64,000 bases of DNA from Isoetes taiwanensis (taxonomy: Eukaryota; Streptophyta; Lycopodiopsida; Isoetales; Isoetaceae): positions 62,001-126,000 of the forward strand of contig JAJEKV010000240.1 in NCBI GenBank assembly GCA_021234155.1, written 5' to 3'. This document shows, piece after piece, positions 55,330-64,000 of this stretch; position 1 is the stretch's first letter; the number at the start of each line of letters is the position of its first letter. The position numbers and the translations under genes are program-made. Under the pieces are notes generated by a model. The model saw nothing but the letters and a program-made list of their open reading frames with translations. It was not told where the DNA came from and did not search any database.

Positions 55330-56776
55330 AGCCATGTCTTGAATGTCGGGTTCTTCCAATTCCCAAGAGAATGGCCATGATTTCTTTCTTGTCGAGGATT
55401 TGGAACCTCATAGATGTGAGTGTTACCTTAGGTTTGTCTGGGCAGGATGTCCCTGTGAGTTTTTATGATGGCCTTGTGGGATTTTGCAATTGGAGGTGTG
55501 TTGCTGGAGCTATGGCCATGGAACGTGGTGCTACTGTAGATCATTTGCATTGTCAAAATTTGTTTTTAGAGAGCAGATTTAAAACCCCCTAGGGCCATGA
55601 ATGATGCCATAAAAAGGAATTTAATTGGGCTTGTAAGCCTCTGGTGTGATCTTGGTGCGTAAAGCCCGAAGAACACTCGCCTCCATTGTTTTGAGGGTAT
55701 GATTGGTTATTGTATGAAGGATGTGGGAAAGGTTCACTATGTCTTCATAATGTCGGTGAGGTCGCCATCGAGAAAGGTAAGGATTTGTATTTGAGATGGG
55801 GAGTTTGGTGATACAAAAACTTAGTTGTTCTTGATAATAAGAATTTGTTGAATCGAGGCTGCCCATTTTGTTAACTATCATGGCAAACCGTAGGGTTATT
55901 TGCTAGCTTGTTGTTTACATTGGCGGAATGATTCGATTCTCGGAAAGTTTACATTATCCGGTTCTTGGATTATCCCTTCCAATCTTGCCCATATTAATAA
56001 GCAGGTGTAAAATTTTGTATGGAAGTCTTCTTGAATCCTTCTCGATTGCATGCCCTCGGACATGAGGACTATTTTGATTGAAATTTTCTTTGGGTTTGTG
56101 CATGTAGAGTGCAATGGGCCTGGGAGGAGGCGGTATTGGGATGATGCCATCCCTATTGATGAACAAAACAATAACTTTGAGGACATTTGTGATGAGTCTT
56201 ATAGTCATGACAGTGATGGTGTTGTTATTTTGGAGCCTGGTGTGGATTTCATCCCTGTGCACAAGGGTGATTGCACCATGGCTGTTGGGTGATCATATTG
56301 GTTGGCTCTGGATTGTACAGTTGGGTTTTTTTTTCATGGGTTTATTTGTTTTTTAGTTGCAGGTAATAATGGAGACTGATGGGGGAACTTTATTCTTTGG
56401 CGTGGAGCAACCTCGCGTATCTTTGCGACTCTTTTATTTCTTTGATGTTGAAGCATCACATCGGATCTGTTGTGTTCTCGGTGAGCACGAGGCAGTTTTT
56501 TGTGCTCACGAGTTTGTTAATAGCATTATCCAGGTTGGAACTGAGGCGCATAGGATTGCGGCATCCTTGCGCTTGCTTAGGCGGCAGCTTAGAGGGTTTT
56601 ATGCCTCAATTCAGAATGCTATTTCTGTTGTGGAGTGGGATCAATTGGGGGTGCCTGTCTCTGAGTTGCATGTCTTGCGCTCTCATATGAGCCTTGCTAG
56701 GGTCTTGCTTGTGCAAGAAATCCGCCAACTGGATGAACTTATTAGGCATGCTCAGAGTGGCACGCCTATGAACTGA
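55330..56776 (+). pseudogene. Replitron-like Rep (HUH endonuclease) transposase, degenerate
   Basis: HUH endonucleases of Rep type nick single-stranded DNA and join to it through a tyrosine. The frame 55371-55592 has a first-strand motif VTLGLSG (about residues 18-24), DVPVSFYDGLVGFCNWRCVA, then GATVDHLHCQNLFLESR with the metal-binding H-L-H at 55542-55550. After a one-base frame change near 55588 the protein continues (RAMNDAIKRN) to a TAA, then MIGYCMKDVGK with Y-x-x-K at 55708-55719, the single catalytic-tyrosine motif. Motif order and the roughly 52-residue spacing from HUH to Tyr fit Y1 Reps. Further pieces: 56050-56292 (FFGFVHVECNG, RRRYWDDAIP) and, after an apparent intron, 56357-56776, a helical 139-codon frame that could be the oligomerisation domain. 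No helicase is present, so it is not a Helitron. At least one frameshift and several stops make it inactive. Confidence 0.7.
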
Positions 56777-57022
56777 TCTGTTTACATCTTGTTCTTTCTG
56801 TTTTTTTGTATGGGCTTGACAGAATTGGTTATGGTTTTATAAATAACAGGGTTGTTTATCTTCTAAATGTATTGTTGAATTTGTTGCAGCATGGAGTTGC
56901 TTGACAGGTATCATTTTTGACACGTGTTGAATCTGTTGCAGCAGGCTGCTGTATAATCCGAAATTGTGAATGCTTTTTTGCTTGGAATAATATGCTGATA
57001 CTAACTTGTTTAATTTGTTAGT

Positions 57023-57126
57023 GGGCTTCGGCCCCTAGGCATACTAGGTATCCCTCTTTTGGGATTCCTAGTATGCCTGGATGAGCGTGGGAACTTGTAC
57101 TGGGGTTCGACTCCCCAGGCTCATCA
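57023..57126 (+). other. Foldback series with tRNA-like acceptor/T-arm structure
   Basis: In order: GGGC-TTCG-GCCC (57023-57034, a UUCG-type tetraloop hairpin); a 17 bp stem with one mismatch, GGCATACTAGGTATCCC (57038-57054) with 57061-57077; then GATGAGC (57080-57086) pairing with GCTCATC (57119-57125), enclosing 13 nt and the hairpin CTGGGG-TTCGACT-CCCCAG (57100-57118). The last two resemble a tRNA acceptor stem of 7 bp and a T arm with a standard 7 nt T loop, but there is no D or anticodon arm. It lies 250 bp after the Replitron-like gene and may be that element's structured 3' end, a retroelement end, or a non-coding RNA. Confidence 0.7.
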
Positions 57127-57189
57127 TTCTTTATTTTGTCAGGCTGCTAATTTTCAAATATTCTATTTATTCAATGGTTTAGTGAAATG

Positions 57190-57300
57190 TTAGGGGTAAG
57201 TCAAAGATGGGGGTTTTGACCCCATCTTGACTTGAATTTGAGGGCTACAAATTCGCCCCATGGCATATCCTGTGGCATATGCCAGCATCCAATGGCCCCA
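57190..57300 (+). repeat. Possible third, diverged member of the 18 kb / 47.6 kb repeat
   Basis: GGCATATCCTGTGGCATATG, CC, then GCATCCAATGG and CCCCAAAA resemble GGCATATTCTTGTGAATATG, CC, GGGATCCAACG, TTCCAAAA at 18076-18116. Only about 45 bp are alignable by eye. Confidence 0.4.
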
Positions 57301-57347
57301 AAAAATTTATAGACACCCCAAATGATAATACACCCCAAGAATGGTTG

Positions 57348-57398
57348 CCATTCCTGGGATGGAAATAGGGCGACGCCCTGTTGACATCCCAGGAATGG
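57348..57398. repeat. Perfect 14 bp inverted repeat with inner stem
   Basis: CCATTCCTGGGATG (57348-57361) and its reverse complement (57385-57398), with an inner perfect stem AGGGC/GCCCT (57067+300 to 57379). Strong cruciform potential. Confidence 0.8.
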
Positions 57399-57429
57399 AA
57401 GTAGATTGCCATTCCTGTAATGTGGAAGA

Positions 57430-57676
57430 CACTTAGGAAGCATTCTGTAGCAGGTAAAAGGCTTCGGAATGCAAGGTAAATTCTTGGAATGCTGGGTAAA
57501 CAGGGCAGAATGCAGGGTAAATCCTTAAAAATGCAAGTAGAAGCCTTCTCGGTGCTCCATCGCTGCTGCTCCGGCGCTGCTGTGTGCTCAACAAAATTTT
57601 TATTCACATTCTTTATTTGAAACAGTGCCACATGGCACGACATTACTGGCGGACGCGTAAGAATGCTTCCTAAGTG
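57430..57676. mobile_element. MITE-like element, 17 bp perfect inverted ends
   Basis: CACTTAGGAAGCATTCT (57430-57446) is the exact reverse complement of 57660-57676. The 247 bp interior contains three or four copies of GAATGC followed by GGTAAA at about 25 bp spacing (57445-57530). No target-site duplication is obvious. Confidence 0.65.
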
Positions 57677-57739
57677 TTTTTTACGTGCCTTGGAGTGGGG
57701 CGCACAATGCTATGTGTGTACCATCTGCCTATGAAAAGA

Positions 57740-57998
57740 CATAGATTCACCCTCTAGAGCTACCAGTATATTGTGCACGCCATGAGTTGGTCAGGTTTGG
57801 CTAGCCGCTACACGTGATACTAAGCACGGCTTCAGTTTGGATGTTGGGATCATACCTGCAGGAGGTCATGGATGTGCCGATGTGCGTGACCAGCTTTGTC
57901 CTCGGACACTTGCCTGACTTGTATATATTTCATGATATGTGTATTTGTACAGTTTGACATCACTTTTATTGCTGCCATGGTTTTTCCCTCGAAAACTG
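57740..57998 (+). repeat. LINE 3' end, copy 6 (upstream half)
   Basis: It shares with copy 1 (9980-10200) TAAGCACGGCTTC, TGTTGGGATCATACCTGC, GGAGGTCATGGATGTG, GTATATATTTCATGATATG, CTTTTATTGCTGCC, and TTTTTCCCTCGAAAAC. The terminal simple repeat is missing. Confidence 0.65.
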
Positions 57999-57999
57999 A

Positions 58000-58690
58000 T
58001 ATGGCTATAAGCCAGCTTGGGGGAGTGGCTCAAGCTCAGCAAGAAAATATCTAGACTGCCCTATAAGGGAATAGTTTATAAGGACATTAAATGGTTAAAT
58101 CATAAACCTTAGCTATGGAAATATTCCATGGTTTAAAAAAGAGAATGGCTGATAACAGGTCGAAGGCCGTTATCGCCAAGACCCTGATATACGAATTGGG
58201 GCAAACGGTAGATCAATGCAATCAGGCCGACCTTTATCTAATCCAGTCCGATTTAGCTATAAATATCTGAATCCAACATATTTATCTATTGCCTTTATCC
58301 CAAATTATTTCGATGCCAAAAAGGTCCTTGGAAGACGAGAGAACCTTCAGCATTATGGATGCGCAACAAATTAACAAAAAATCTGGATCTTTGCCTTCGT
58401 GCATATGGGTGCAAGTATGATATTGAAGAATTTCCATATGAACGTGCATTGGCAATATAGAGTTCTCAAAAATAACGTAGAGGCTGTGAGGAAGAAATGA
58501 CAATCCCAGAACATCCAAAATCGATAGGCTGAAAAGCATAAAGGTATGTTTCTACATTCATGGTCTTTTATTTGTAAAATTAGTTCTAAGTCTATCTTCT
58601 TAATTGTTTAGAATTGTGTGTCCTATTTATACATGCTTATCTTAACTTACAAAGTAAATAGGACGCTGCCTTGTGGCGTGACGTTACAAT
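58000..58690. other. No gene seen
   Basis: An 85-codon minus-strand frame (58282-58539) resembles nothing I know. The stretch is otherwise AT-rich. Confidence 0.4.
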
Positions 58691-58809
58691 CTCTTCTTCT
58701 TCTTCTTCTTCTTCTTCTTCTTCTTCTTCTTCTTCTTCTTCTTCTTCTTCTTCTTCTTCTTCTTCTTCTTCTTCTTCTTCTTCTTCTTCTTCTTCTTCTT
58801 CTTCTTCTT

Positions 58810-58839
<30 letters not shown>
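58691..58839 (+). repeat. (TTC)n microsatellite, about 49 units
   Basis: An uninterrupted TTC/GAA run of about 147 bp. It gives a poly-leucine frame on the plus strand that I do not regard as a gene. A diverged duplication of TGTTCTGAATGTAGAAA and CCCTGATTT follows (58849-58918). Confidence 0.97.
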
Positions 58840-58840
<1 letters not shown>

Positions 58841-58919
58841 ATATGTTGTTCTGAATGTAGAAAGAAAGCCCTGATTTAAATGTTTGTTCTGAATGTAGAA
58901 ATCCCTGATTTGAATGTTT

Positions 58920-60090
58920 GACTGAGTTCTATAGCTCCATATAATAAGTTCAGAGATAATGTCATTGAAGAGTAACTTGCCAAACAATAATGGCATATAA
59001 GTAGGCAGCTTAATTTTACAGGTTTCGGATTTTTTGTGAAAGTCCTTGAACTGTAAAAACCTGTTTTGGTTGTGACTGTACGAGACTTATGTTGGTTGTG
59101 ACTGTAACCCTTGATGTTTGGAATTTTTATTGCAGTTCAAACATAATGCATGTTTGGAGCAGCCTGGAGTAGGTCACGCAAGCAAGCATGGATTAGGGTT
59201 GAACTATGTTTTTCGCATGCAGTAAGACAAGCATCTAGGGTTGTAGTCGTCCACAGATTTCATAATGAAACCTCCTGGATTGTAGTCGGTTGAGTTCAAG
59301 TTAGAGATTTGAGTTAGTTAGAGATTCGAGTTAGTCAGCAAAGCTAGAGTGCACTGCGTGAACAGTGCACTGGATGAACAGTGTTTTTTCAAACTTTGTT
59401 TCAATGGTTGAAAATTGTTTACTGGTTTAATATTGTCTGCTTTATTTAATGGTTGAATATTGCACTTGTTAAATATCATCCTTAACATTGAAATTTGATC
59501 TTGTAAAATTTGATCTTCTGTTCACAGGTTTGTATGTACAAGTAGATCTGCCGTATTTGTTCTTCATTTGCATCTTTAGAGTTGCTATTCATATCTCATA
59601 ATATCGCAAAAGTGCTAGCCAGGACTTGCATAGATATTTGACAACATGATTATGAAAATAAATTTATGGGTGAACTTTATCGCCACAATGATTAAAAAAA
59701 TAAATTTATGGATAAACTTTATCGGCGCGGGTACTATGAAATTGGGTTCATGGGGATATTTTATCGCCTTAACGAATTTCTTTGACCTTAGATTATTCGC
59801 CAGACTAGCTATAGTCATGTCCCAATATAGTGCCACTAAAAATCATCACTGTATAATAGGAACTAAGGGGTCTAAACTAGGAGCATCATCTAAATAATGG
59901 CTACTAGGTCTCTATCCCCCTTCCCAATACAAGAGGATCAAACATAATCAATAAACATCCTACATCAACATAACATGATCAATAATGAAGATAATATCTA
60001 AACCTAATCACATGCATCTAACTTACAGTTAGGGTTCATTGATTAGGGTTCAAGATTTAGATTGAGGGTTCTAGGATGGCCCTACTAGAG
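58920..60090. other. No gene recognised; small tandem repeats
   Basis: AGTGCACTG and CAGTGCACT form a perfect foldback at about 59348-59372. A unit of about 45 bp (AATAAATTTATGG, AACTTTATCG) is duplicated at 59655-59740, giving a repetitive 83-codon frame of doubtful meaning. Confidence 0.5.
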
Positions 60091-60096
60091 ACACGA

Positions 60097-60607
60097 AATG
60101 CTAACTCATCTAGAATCCTAATTCCCAGATGGTCTACCAAGAACTCTACTTCAAATACCTGCTCCTGAGGAACTCCCTCCTGCTCCTAGCGTCTCCATGG
60201 CCTTCGAGGGATTCGAAGTAGCTCCCATGTGCGCCTAATCTGGGGGCTGCTGAGCTATGCTGTGCCACAGCAGACGATTCTCGAAATGGAGTTTCGAGCG
60301 CGAATAGGGTTCACGGATTGTTGGAGCCATAAAAATGGCCTAGGGTTAGGGTTTGGCCATTTATAGGTTAGGGTTGATTTCACCTGCCACATGGCTCCAA
60401 TGGGGTGCTTCTGTATGGCGGATGGTTAATAGGTTACGGCCATGTGGACATGGCCTTAAGCCTAAGGTTGGCTAAGTCATGTAAATAACTTAACCGTGCT
60501 CCCTTTTTGCCACTAATCTATGGTATACAAGGCCATGGTGGTAGACTTGTATAGTGATGGCCTAGAAATATACGTATTTATGGCATATATTTCTTGGGAA
60601 CGTCACA
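60097..60607 (-). repeat. LTR-like dispersed repeat, copy B (no MITE)
   Basis: The reverse complement begins TGTGACGTTCCC at 60607 and follows copy A (21273-22128) through ATATATGCCATAAATACGTA, AACCTTAGGCTTAAGGCCAT, ATTGGAGCCATGTGGCAG, AACCCTAACCTATAAATGG, AACTCCATTTCGAGAA and GGAGCAGGTATT. It has the empty site for the MITE found in copy A. Its 5' boundary sits about 1.1 kb before the transposase-like gene. Confidence 0.7.
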
Positions 60608-61699
60608 TGTAGGACAAGCAAAATGTATAAGTAATAGTAAGGAAGCACGTGGTGAAGGATATCATGCTTTGAATGCATACACGCATTATAATTTGAGTAC
60701 ATACACAACAATATATATATTGACAGAGTTAACTCAAAGGTTTAAGAGGCTCAAGGCCGAGGAAAGTAGAAGAAAGGCAAAAGCAGCATCATAGAAAGCA
60801 GCCTCCCAGTCTGTGGCAGGAGTTGCAAAAGATCTAGAAAAGCTAGCAATAAGTAGATGGAAATGGTGATGGCAATGGTGGTGATAAAGATGAGGCTGAA
60901 AGGCCTTTTAGTACATCAAAGGTTAGTTCAAAAGTTAGCATTGGTCCACTTTAGATTGACTAACCCTTATAACTTATCTTCTTGAATTCAGAGCATCCCA
61001 TGTAGGGTGTAAATTCTATAGTGGTGTACAGAAAGCATTGTCTGGACATGTGCTTTATGTGCTGAAAGCGCTTAGTACCTCCTGGACGTGTGATGTTCAA
61101 CCGAATTAAAACAGAATTGGTATGCACCAAGAATAGTATATGCAATTCCGGAATGGCAGGGATCAGTGACTAGGATCTCCAAAGACGCGGGAACTCCGTT
61201 GGCGAGGAGGATGGATGGAGTTTCCTTTAGTGGTTGGCGGGAGAAATCAGAATTCGGAATTGCAATTAGAGAATTGCAATACCAATTCATACAATTCGAA
61301 CAAATTTTGCATTGTTTCAATTGAATTTTCAATTTGGAATTGTAATTCGAGTCGTGAAATCTGTCTCGTGAATTTCAATGGAAAGTTCCCCTGAAAGCAT
61401 CGATTCAACTAGAAGAAGGATTTTCTTGCAAATTCAAGCTGAAAATAGAAGAAAATCACGAGAAAGGAAGAGGCGGCGAGAGAGAAGGAAAACAATCCTC
61501 CTTCAATACCAAAGATTGTGGTGTTTTGAGTGAAAGAAGATTACAAAATTGTCGAAGAATTTGGAAGATTATTTCAATGAAATTACAAATACTTTTGCAG
61601 CGAATGTGGACAAAGGGAAGTTAGCATCGAGATTCTTCAAGAAGATTAAACATCTTCCACTTTCGATGTTGATGTAGCAGATCAAAAGAAAATGCCCTT

Positions 61700-64000
61700 A
61701 TGAAGGATTTAATTTTGAATGTGAAAGAGACTTTTCAAGCTCAAAATATGATAGAAATCTTGATGTTCTTCAAGCAAAAAGTATTACCGCAAATGGCTGC
61801 ATCTTCAACAAAGGGAGTGAATCAATCAGCAATAGCAAGGCTTCTATCTATTCAAGAAGAATTGTGGCAAGAGCATTTCGAGAGGCGTGTGTATCGCGAA
61901 TTTGAAGCGGGTCCACTGGTCAATGTTTGGAGGAGAAAAAGATTTGATGCACTTTCGGATGAAGCAATAGGTAAGATAAAGAATTTTTGGGATGAGAATA
62001 CTAGGATCTCACCATATAAAAACATGTGAGAAAACATGTTAGTGAAAGCAGTGAAAAAGATTGACCATCTATTCATTTCTTTGGAGGTGACACAAGTAAG
62101 CACGATACGCCTTTTTTTTACGTATTTTGCATGATATTGTTCTTGAATCGTGTTATGATCGATTCGCGGTTTTATCTTCAATTCGGGGAAAGAGTATCCA
62201 CGAGATCAATATATGCCAGACAAACTTTTGAGAAGCTTAAACCAAGCTATATTAGGAGATTGCAAGAAAGAGACTTCTTCTTTGCCGATTACCACATGCA
62301 CCTTGATTTTGTCATGCGAGGGCAATTAATAACATGAGTTCGATCCTTATGGTGTGCACAAAGATTGCAAATGCATGCACGCGGTATGTGGTCCAGGTCC
62401 AACATGCAATGCTAAGGACAATATTTTCAAATCTACAAGTGAGTATTGGAGAAATGTGGTATGCCCCAAAGTAGAAGCGGATGAATGGCACAAACATGCA
62501 TGTTTGATCTTGGACTGCAAGAAATGTGGTCTCAAGAGGTAAGTTATTAACATAGCTCATATATATTGTTTAACTTTTCATTTCTATGATATCTAGATAA
62601 CATATGTCATATATATTGTTTAACTTTCAATTTCTATGATATCTAGCTTCAATATTCTCTTACAGTACTTTCTCTAATCCACTTTATACAGGATTCCAAA
62701 GTGTCCAAGGGAAACAAGTAAATCATTAGAACACCTGGTGGATTGGAAAGTTTTTGAAAAAGTTAGTGTTGAGTTTGTGTTAGAAGGATCACGTCATTTA
62801 TACTAATTTGTTGATTCTACTACTTGCAGCAAGAAGTTGTTTCTAAGAGAAACCCTAAGAAGAAACCAACTAAAGTTACAAGATTGGCCTACAAGAACAT
62901 GCAAGAAAAACAATGGCAGCATTTGTGCCACACAACTACAAGGCTCATTGGCAAGCAAAACAATTCAGACAATGTTTGGCAAGTTTTGGAGAAGACACAA
63001 TAGTTTATGTAATTGACTTTGCAGAAAACTATGGTTTCAAAGTTCAGCAGGAAGCGCAATCATGGCATTGGCACACTGACCAGGTATCCATTTTAGTTCA
63101 TATCACTTACAAGTTTGGAAGGAAACAAGAGGTGGATGGCAATGACATCAAGAAGAAAAGAAAAGATATGAAGCAAAAAGATGATAACAGAGAAATTATA
63201 AAAGAGTGTTACTTCTATATTTCAGATGAGAAGTCTCATGACACTGAATTTGTACAGCTTTGCCTCTCAAAATGGTATTCAATATTCCAAGCATTACGTA
63301 TGGTCAGATGGTTGTTCATCTCAATTTAAGTCTGCAAGACCATTCTATTTCTTGGGTAGATGGTATAGAGATCTTGGGAAGGAGATTATTTAGAATTTCT
63401 TTGCCAGCTTGCATGGAAAAGGTGAGCATGATGGCCAAGGAGCAGTGGTAAAAAGATTTCTCACAAAGGAACAACTGAAGTATAATGGGAGAAAACTCCA
63501 ATGTCTTTGCGAGATGTCGTTCGATTTTAAATGAATTCTTTACCAAGTTGACTCATCGATTCCGATATACCGCAGGTAAAATATTGCACTTGTAGCACTT
63601 GAAGCACTTAGACCTGTATTTTATAATAATTATTGTGCATGATTTTTATGTATGTTTGGTGATACTTTACTAGTTTTATACATGTTGAAGGTCATTTATG
63701 TACAAATATAACATTTTGAACCTTTTTTTTTTTTTTGTTATTGGAATGTTTACTTACCTGTACAACACTTACAGCACTTACAGCAGTTAAGCACTTACAG
63801 CACTTGATTAATTGTTGCCTGCAGGTACTTTTGGGAAATTGACCCTCGTAGTATAGATAGATCAGAAAGGTATGATGCTCAGACTCTCAAAGGGACAACT
63901 AAAATTCATTGCATCAGGCCTTTTGATAGAGAAAATCCTTTGAAGCTTGCACATAGACCTTTGTCATGTTTTTGCATGTCTTTGCCGGCAAAGGGAAATG
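61700..64000 (+). pseudogene. Transposase-like multi-exon gene, broken, runs off edge
   Basis: Pieces in order: a helical N-terminal frame 61700-62029 (LSIQEELWQEHFERRVYREF, DENTRISPYKNM); 62215-62337 (EKLKPSYIRRLQERDFFFAD, YHMHLDFVMRG); a Cys-rich exon 62354-62539 (HKDCKCMHAVCGPGPTC, HACLILDCKKCGLKR) ending at GTAAGT; an exon from about 62692 (IPKCPRETSKSLEHLVDWKV); then from about 62830 a core with FVPHNYKAHWQAKQF, VIDFAENYGFKVQQEAQSWH, CYFYISDEKSHDTEFVQLCL, YVWSDGCSSQFKSARPFYFL, NFFASLHGKGEHDG, AVVKRFLTKEQL; and a last exon from 63826 (RYFWEIDPRSIDRS). The DFAEN, SDGCSSQFK and HGKGEHDG blocks recall a DDE-type transposase-like family seen in scattered plants and animals, which I cannot name. 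Frame changes near 62910 and 63290 and a TAG near 63390 show decay. Confidence 0.5.
62548..62648 (+). repeat. Tandem duplication, unit about 53 bp
   Basis: TCATATATATTGTTTAACTT followed by TTTCTATGATATCTAG occurs at about 62558-62595 and 62609-62646, inside an intron of the transposase-like gene. Confidence 0.85.

Noticed and set aside
55330-56776. Helitron
   Set aside because: A single tyrosine in the YxxK motif and no helicase domain; Helitron proteins have two tyrosines and a fused helicase.
57080-57126. A tRNA gene
   Set aside because: Acceptor stem and T arm are perfect, but D and anticodon arms are missing; only 13 nt lie between the 5' acceptor strand and the T arm.
58618-58854. 78-codon open frame with about 50 leucines
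   Set aside because: It is simply the translation of the TTC microsatellite.

Overview
The window looks like a stretch of a large, repeat-rich nuclear genome from a non-seed land plant. A fern is my best guess; a lycophyte or bryophyte with long introns is possible. Three things point there. There is a full-length gene for the sperm-flagellum protein CCDC39/FAP59, which plants without swimming sperm do not need. There are typical plant gene families (ureide permease, plant F-box, PPR, PC4/KIWI). There is also a degenerate Rep/HUH endonuclease of Replitron type, a transposon group reported as abundant in non-seed plants. Only two genes look like host genes in reasonable order; nearly everything else is transposon, tandem duplication or pseudogene.

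Layout. 1-2.4 kb: two perfect hairpins, then a frameshifted F-box pseudogene on the minus strand. 3.3-10.3 kb: a LINE whose endonuclease half and C-terminal half are separated by a 4.4 kb MULE with a 9 bp target-site duplication; the MULE carries a captured, intron-containing fragment of a ureide permease gene (a Pack-MULE). 12.2-12.8 kb: PPR pseudogene. 14.5-17 kb: a second, degenerate LINE with a reverse transcriptase core. 18.3-18.8 kb: a compact four-exon PC4/KIWI coactivator gene that looks intact. 19.7-22.1 kb: duplicated AT-rich repeats and an LTR-like repeat with a nested MITE.

26.2-47.5 kb: the CCDC39 gene on the minus strand. I could join 16 exons in phase (2,893 nt; about 963 residues plus stop if one surplus base in exon 14 is discounted, against 941 residues for the human protein). 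Its introns hold SINEs in both orientations (one just beyond the 3' end), several LINE 3' ends, an LTR element with gag and protease but no visible reverse transcriptase or integrase, a dead isopropylmalate isomerase small-subunit fragment, and a 676 bp TIR element with a 9 bp target-site duplication.

48-54.9 kb: gene-poor, with degenerate tandem repeats. 55.3-56.8 kb: the Replitron-like Rep pseudogene. 57.0-57.7 kb: an unusual cluster of foldbacks including a tRNA-like acceptor/T-arm structure. 58.7 kb: a 147 bp TTC microsatellite. 60.1-60.6 kb: an inverted copy of the 21 kb LTR-like repeat. 61.7-64.0 kb: a broken, multi-exon transposase-like gene running off the right edge.

All homology statements come from reading translated sequence and recalling families; no database search was run. 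Exon ends are inferred from GT/AG sites and reading-frame phase.
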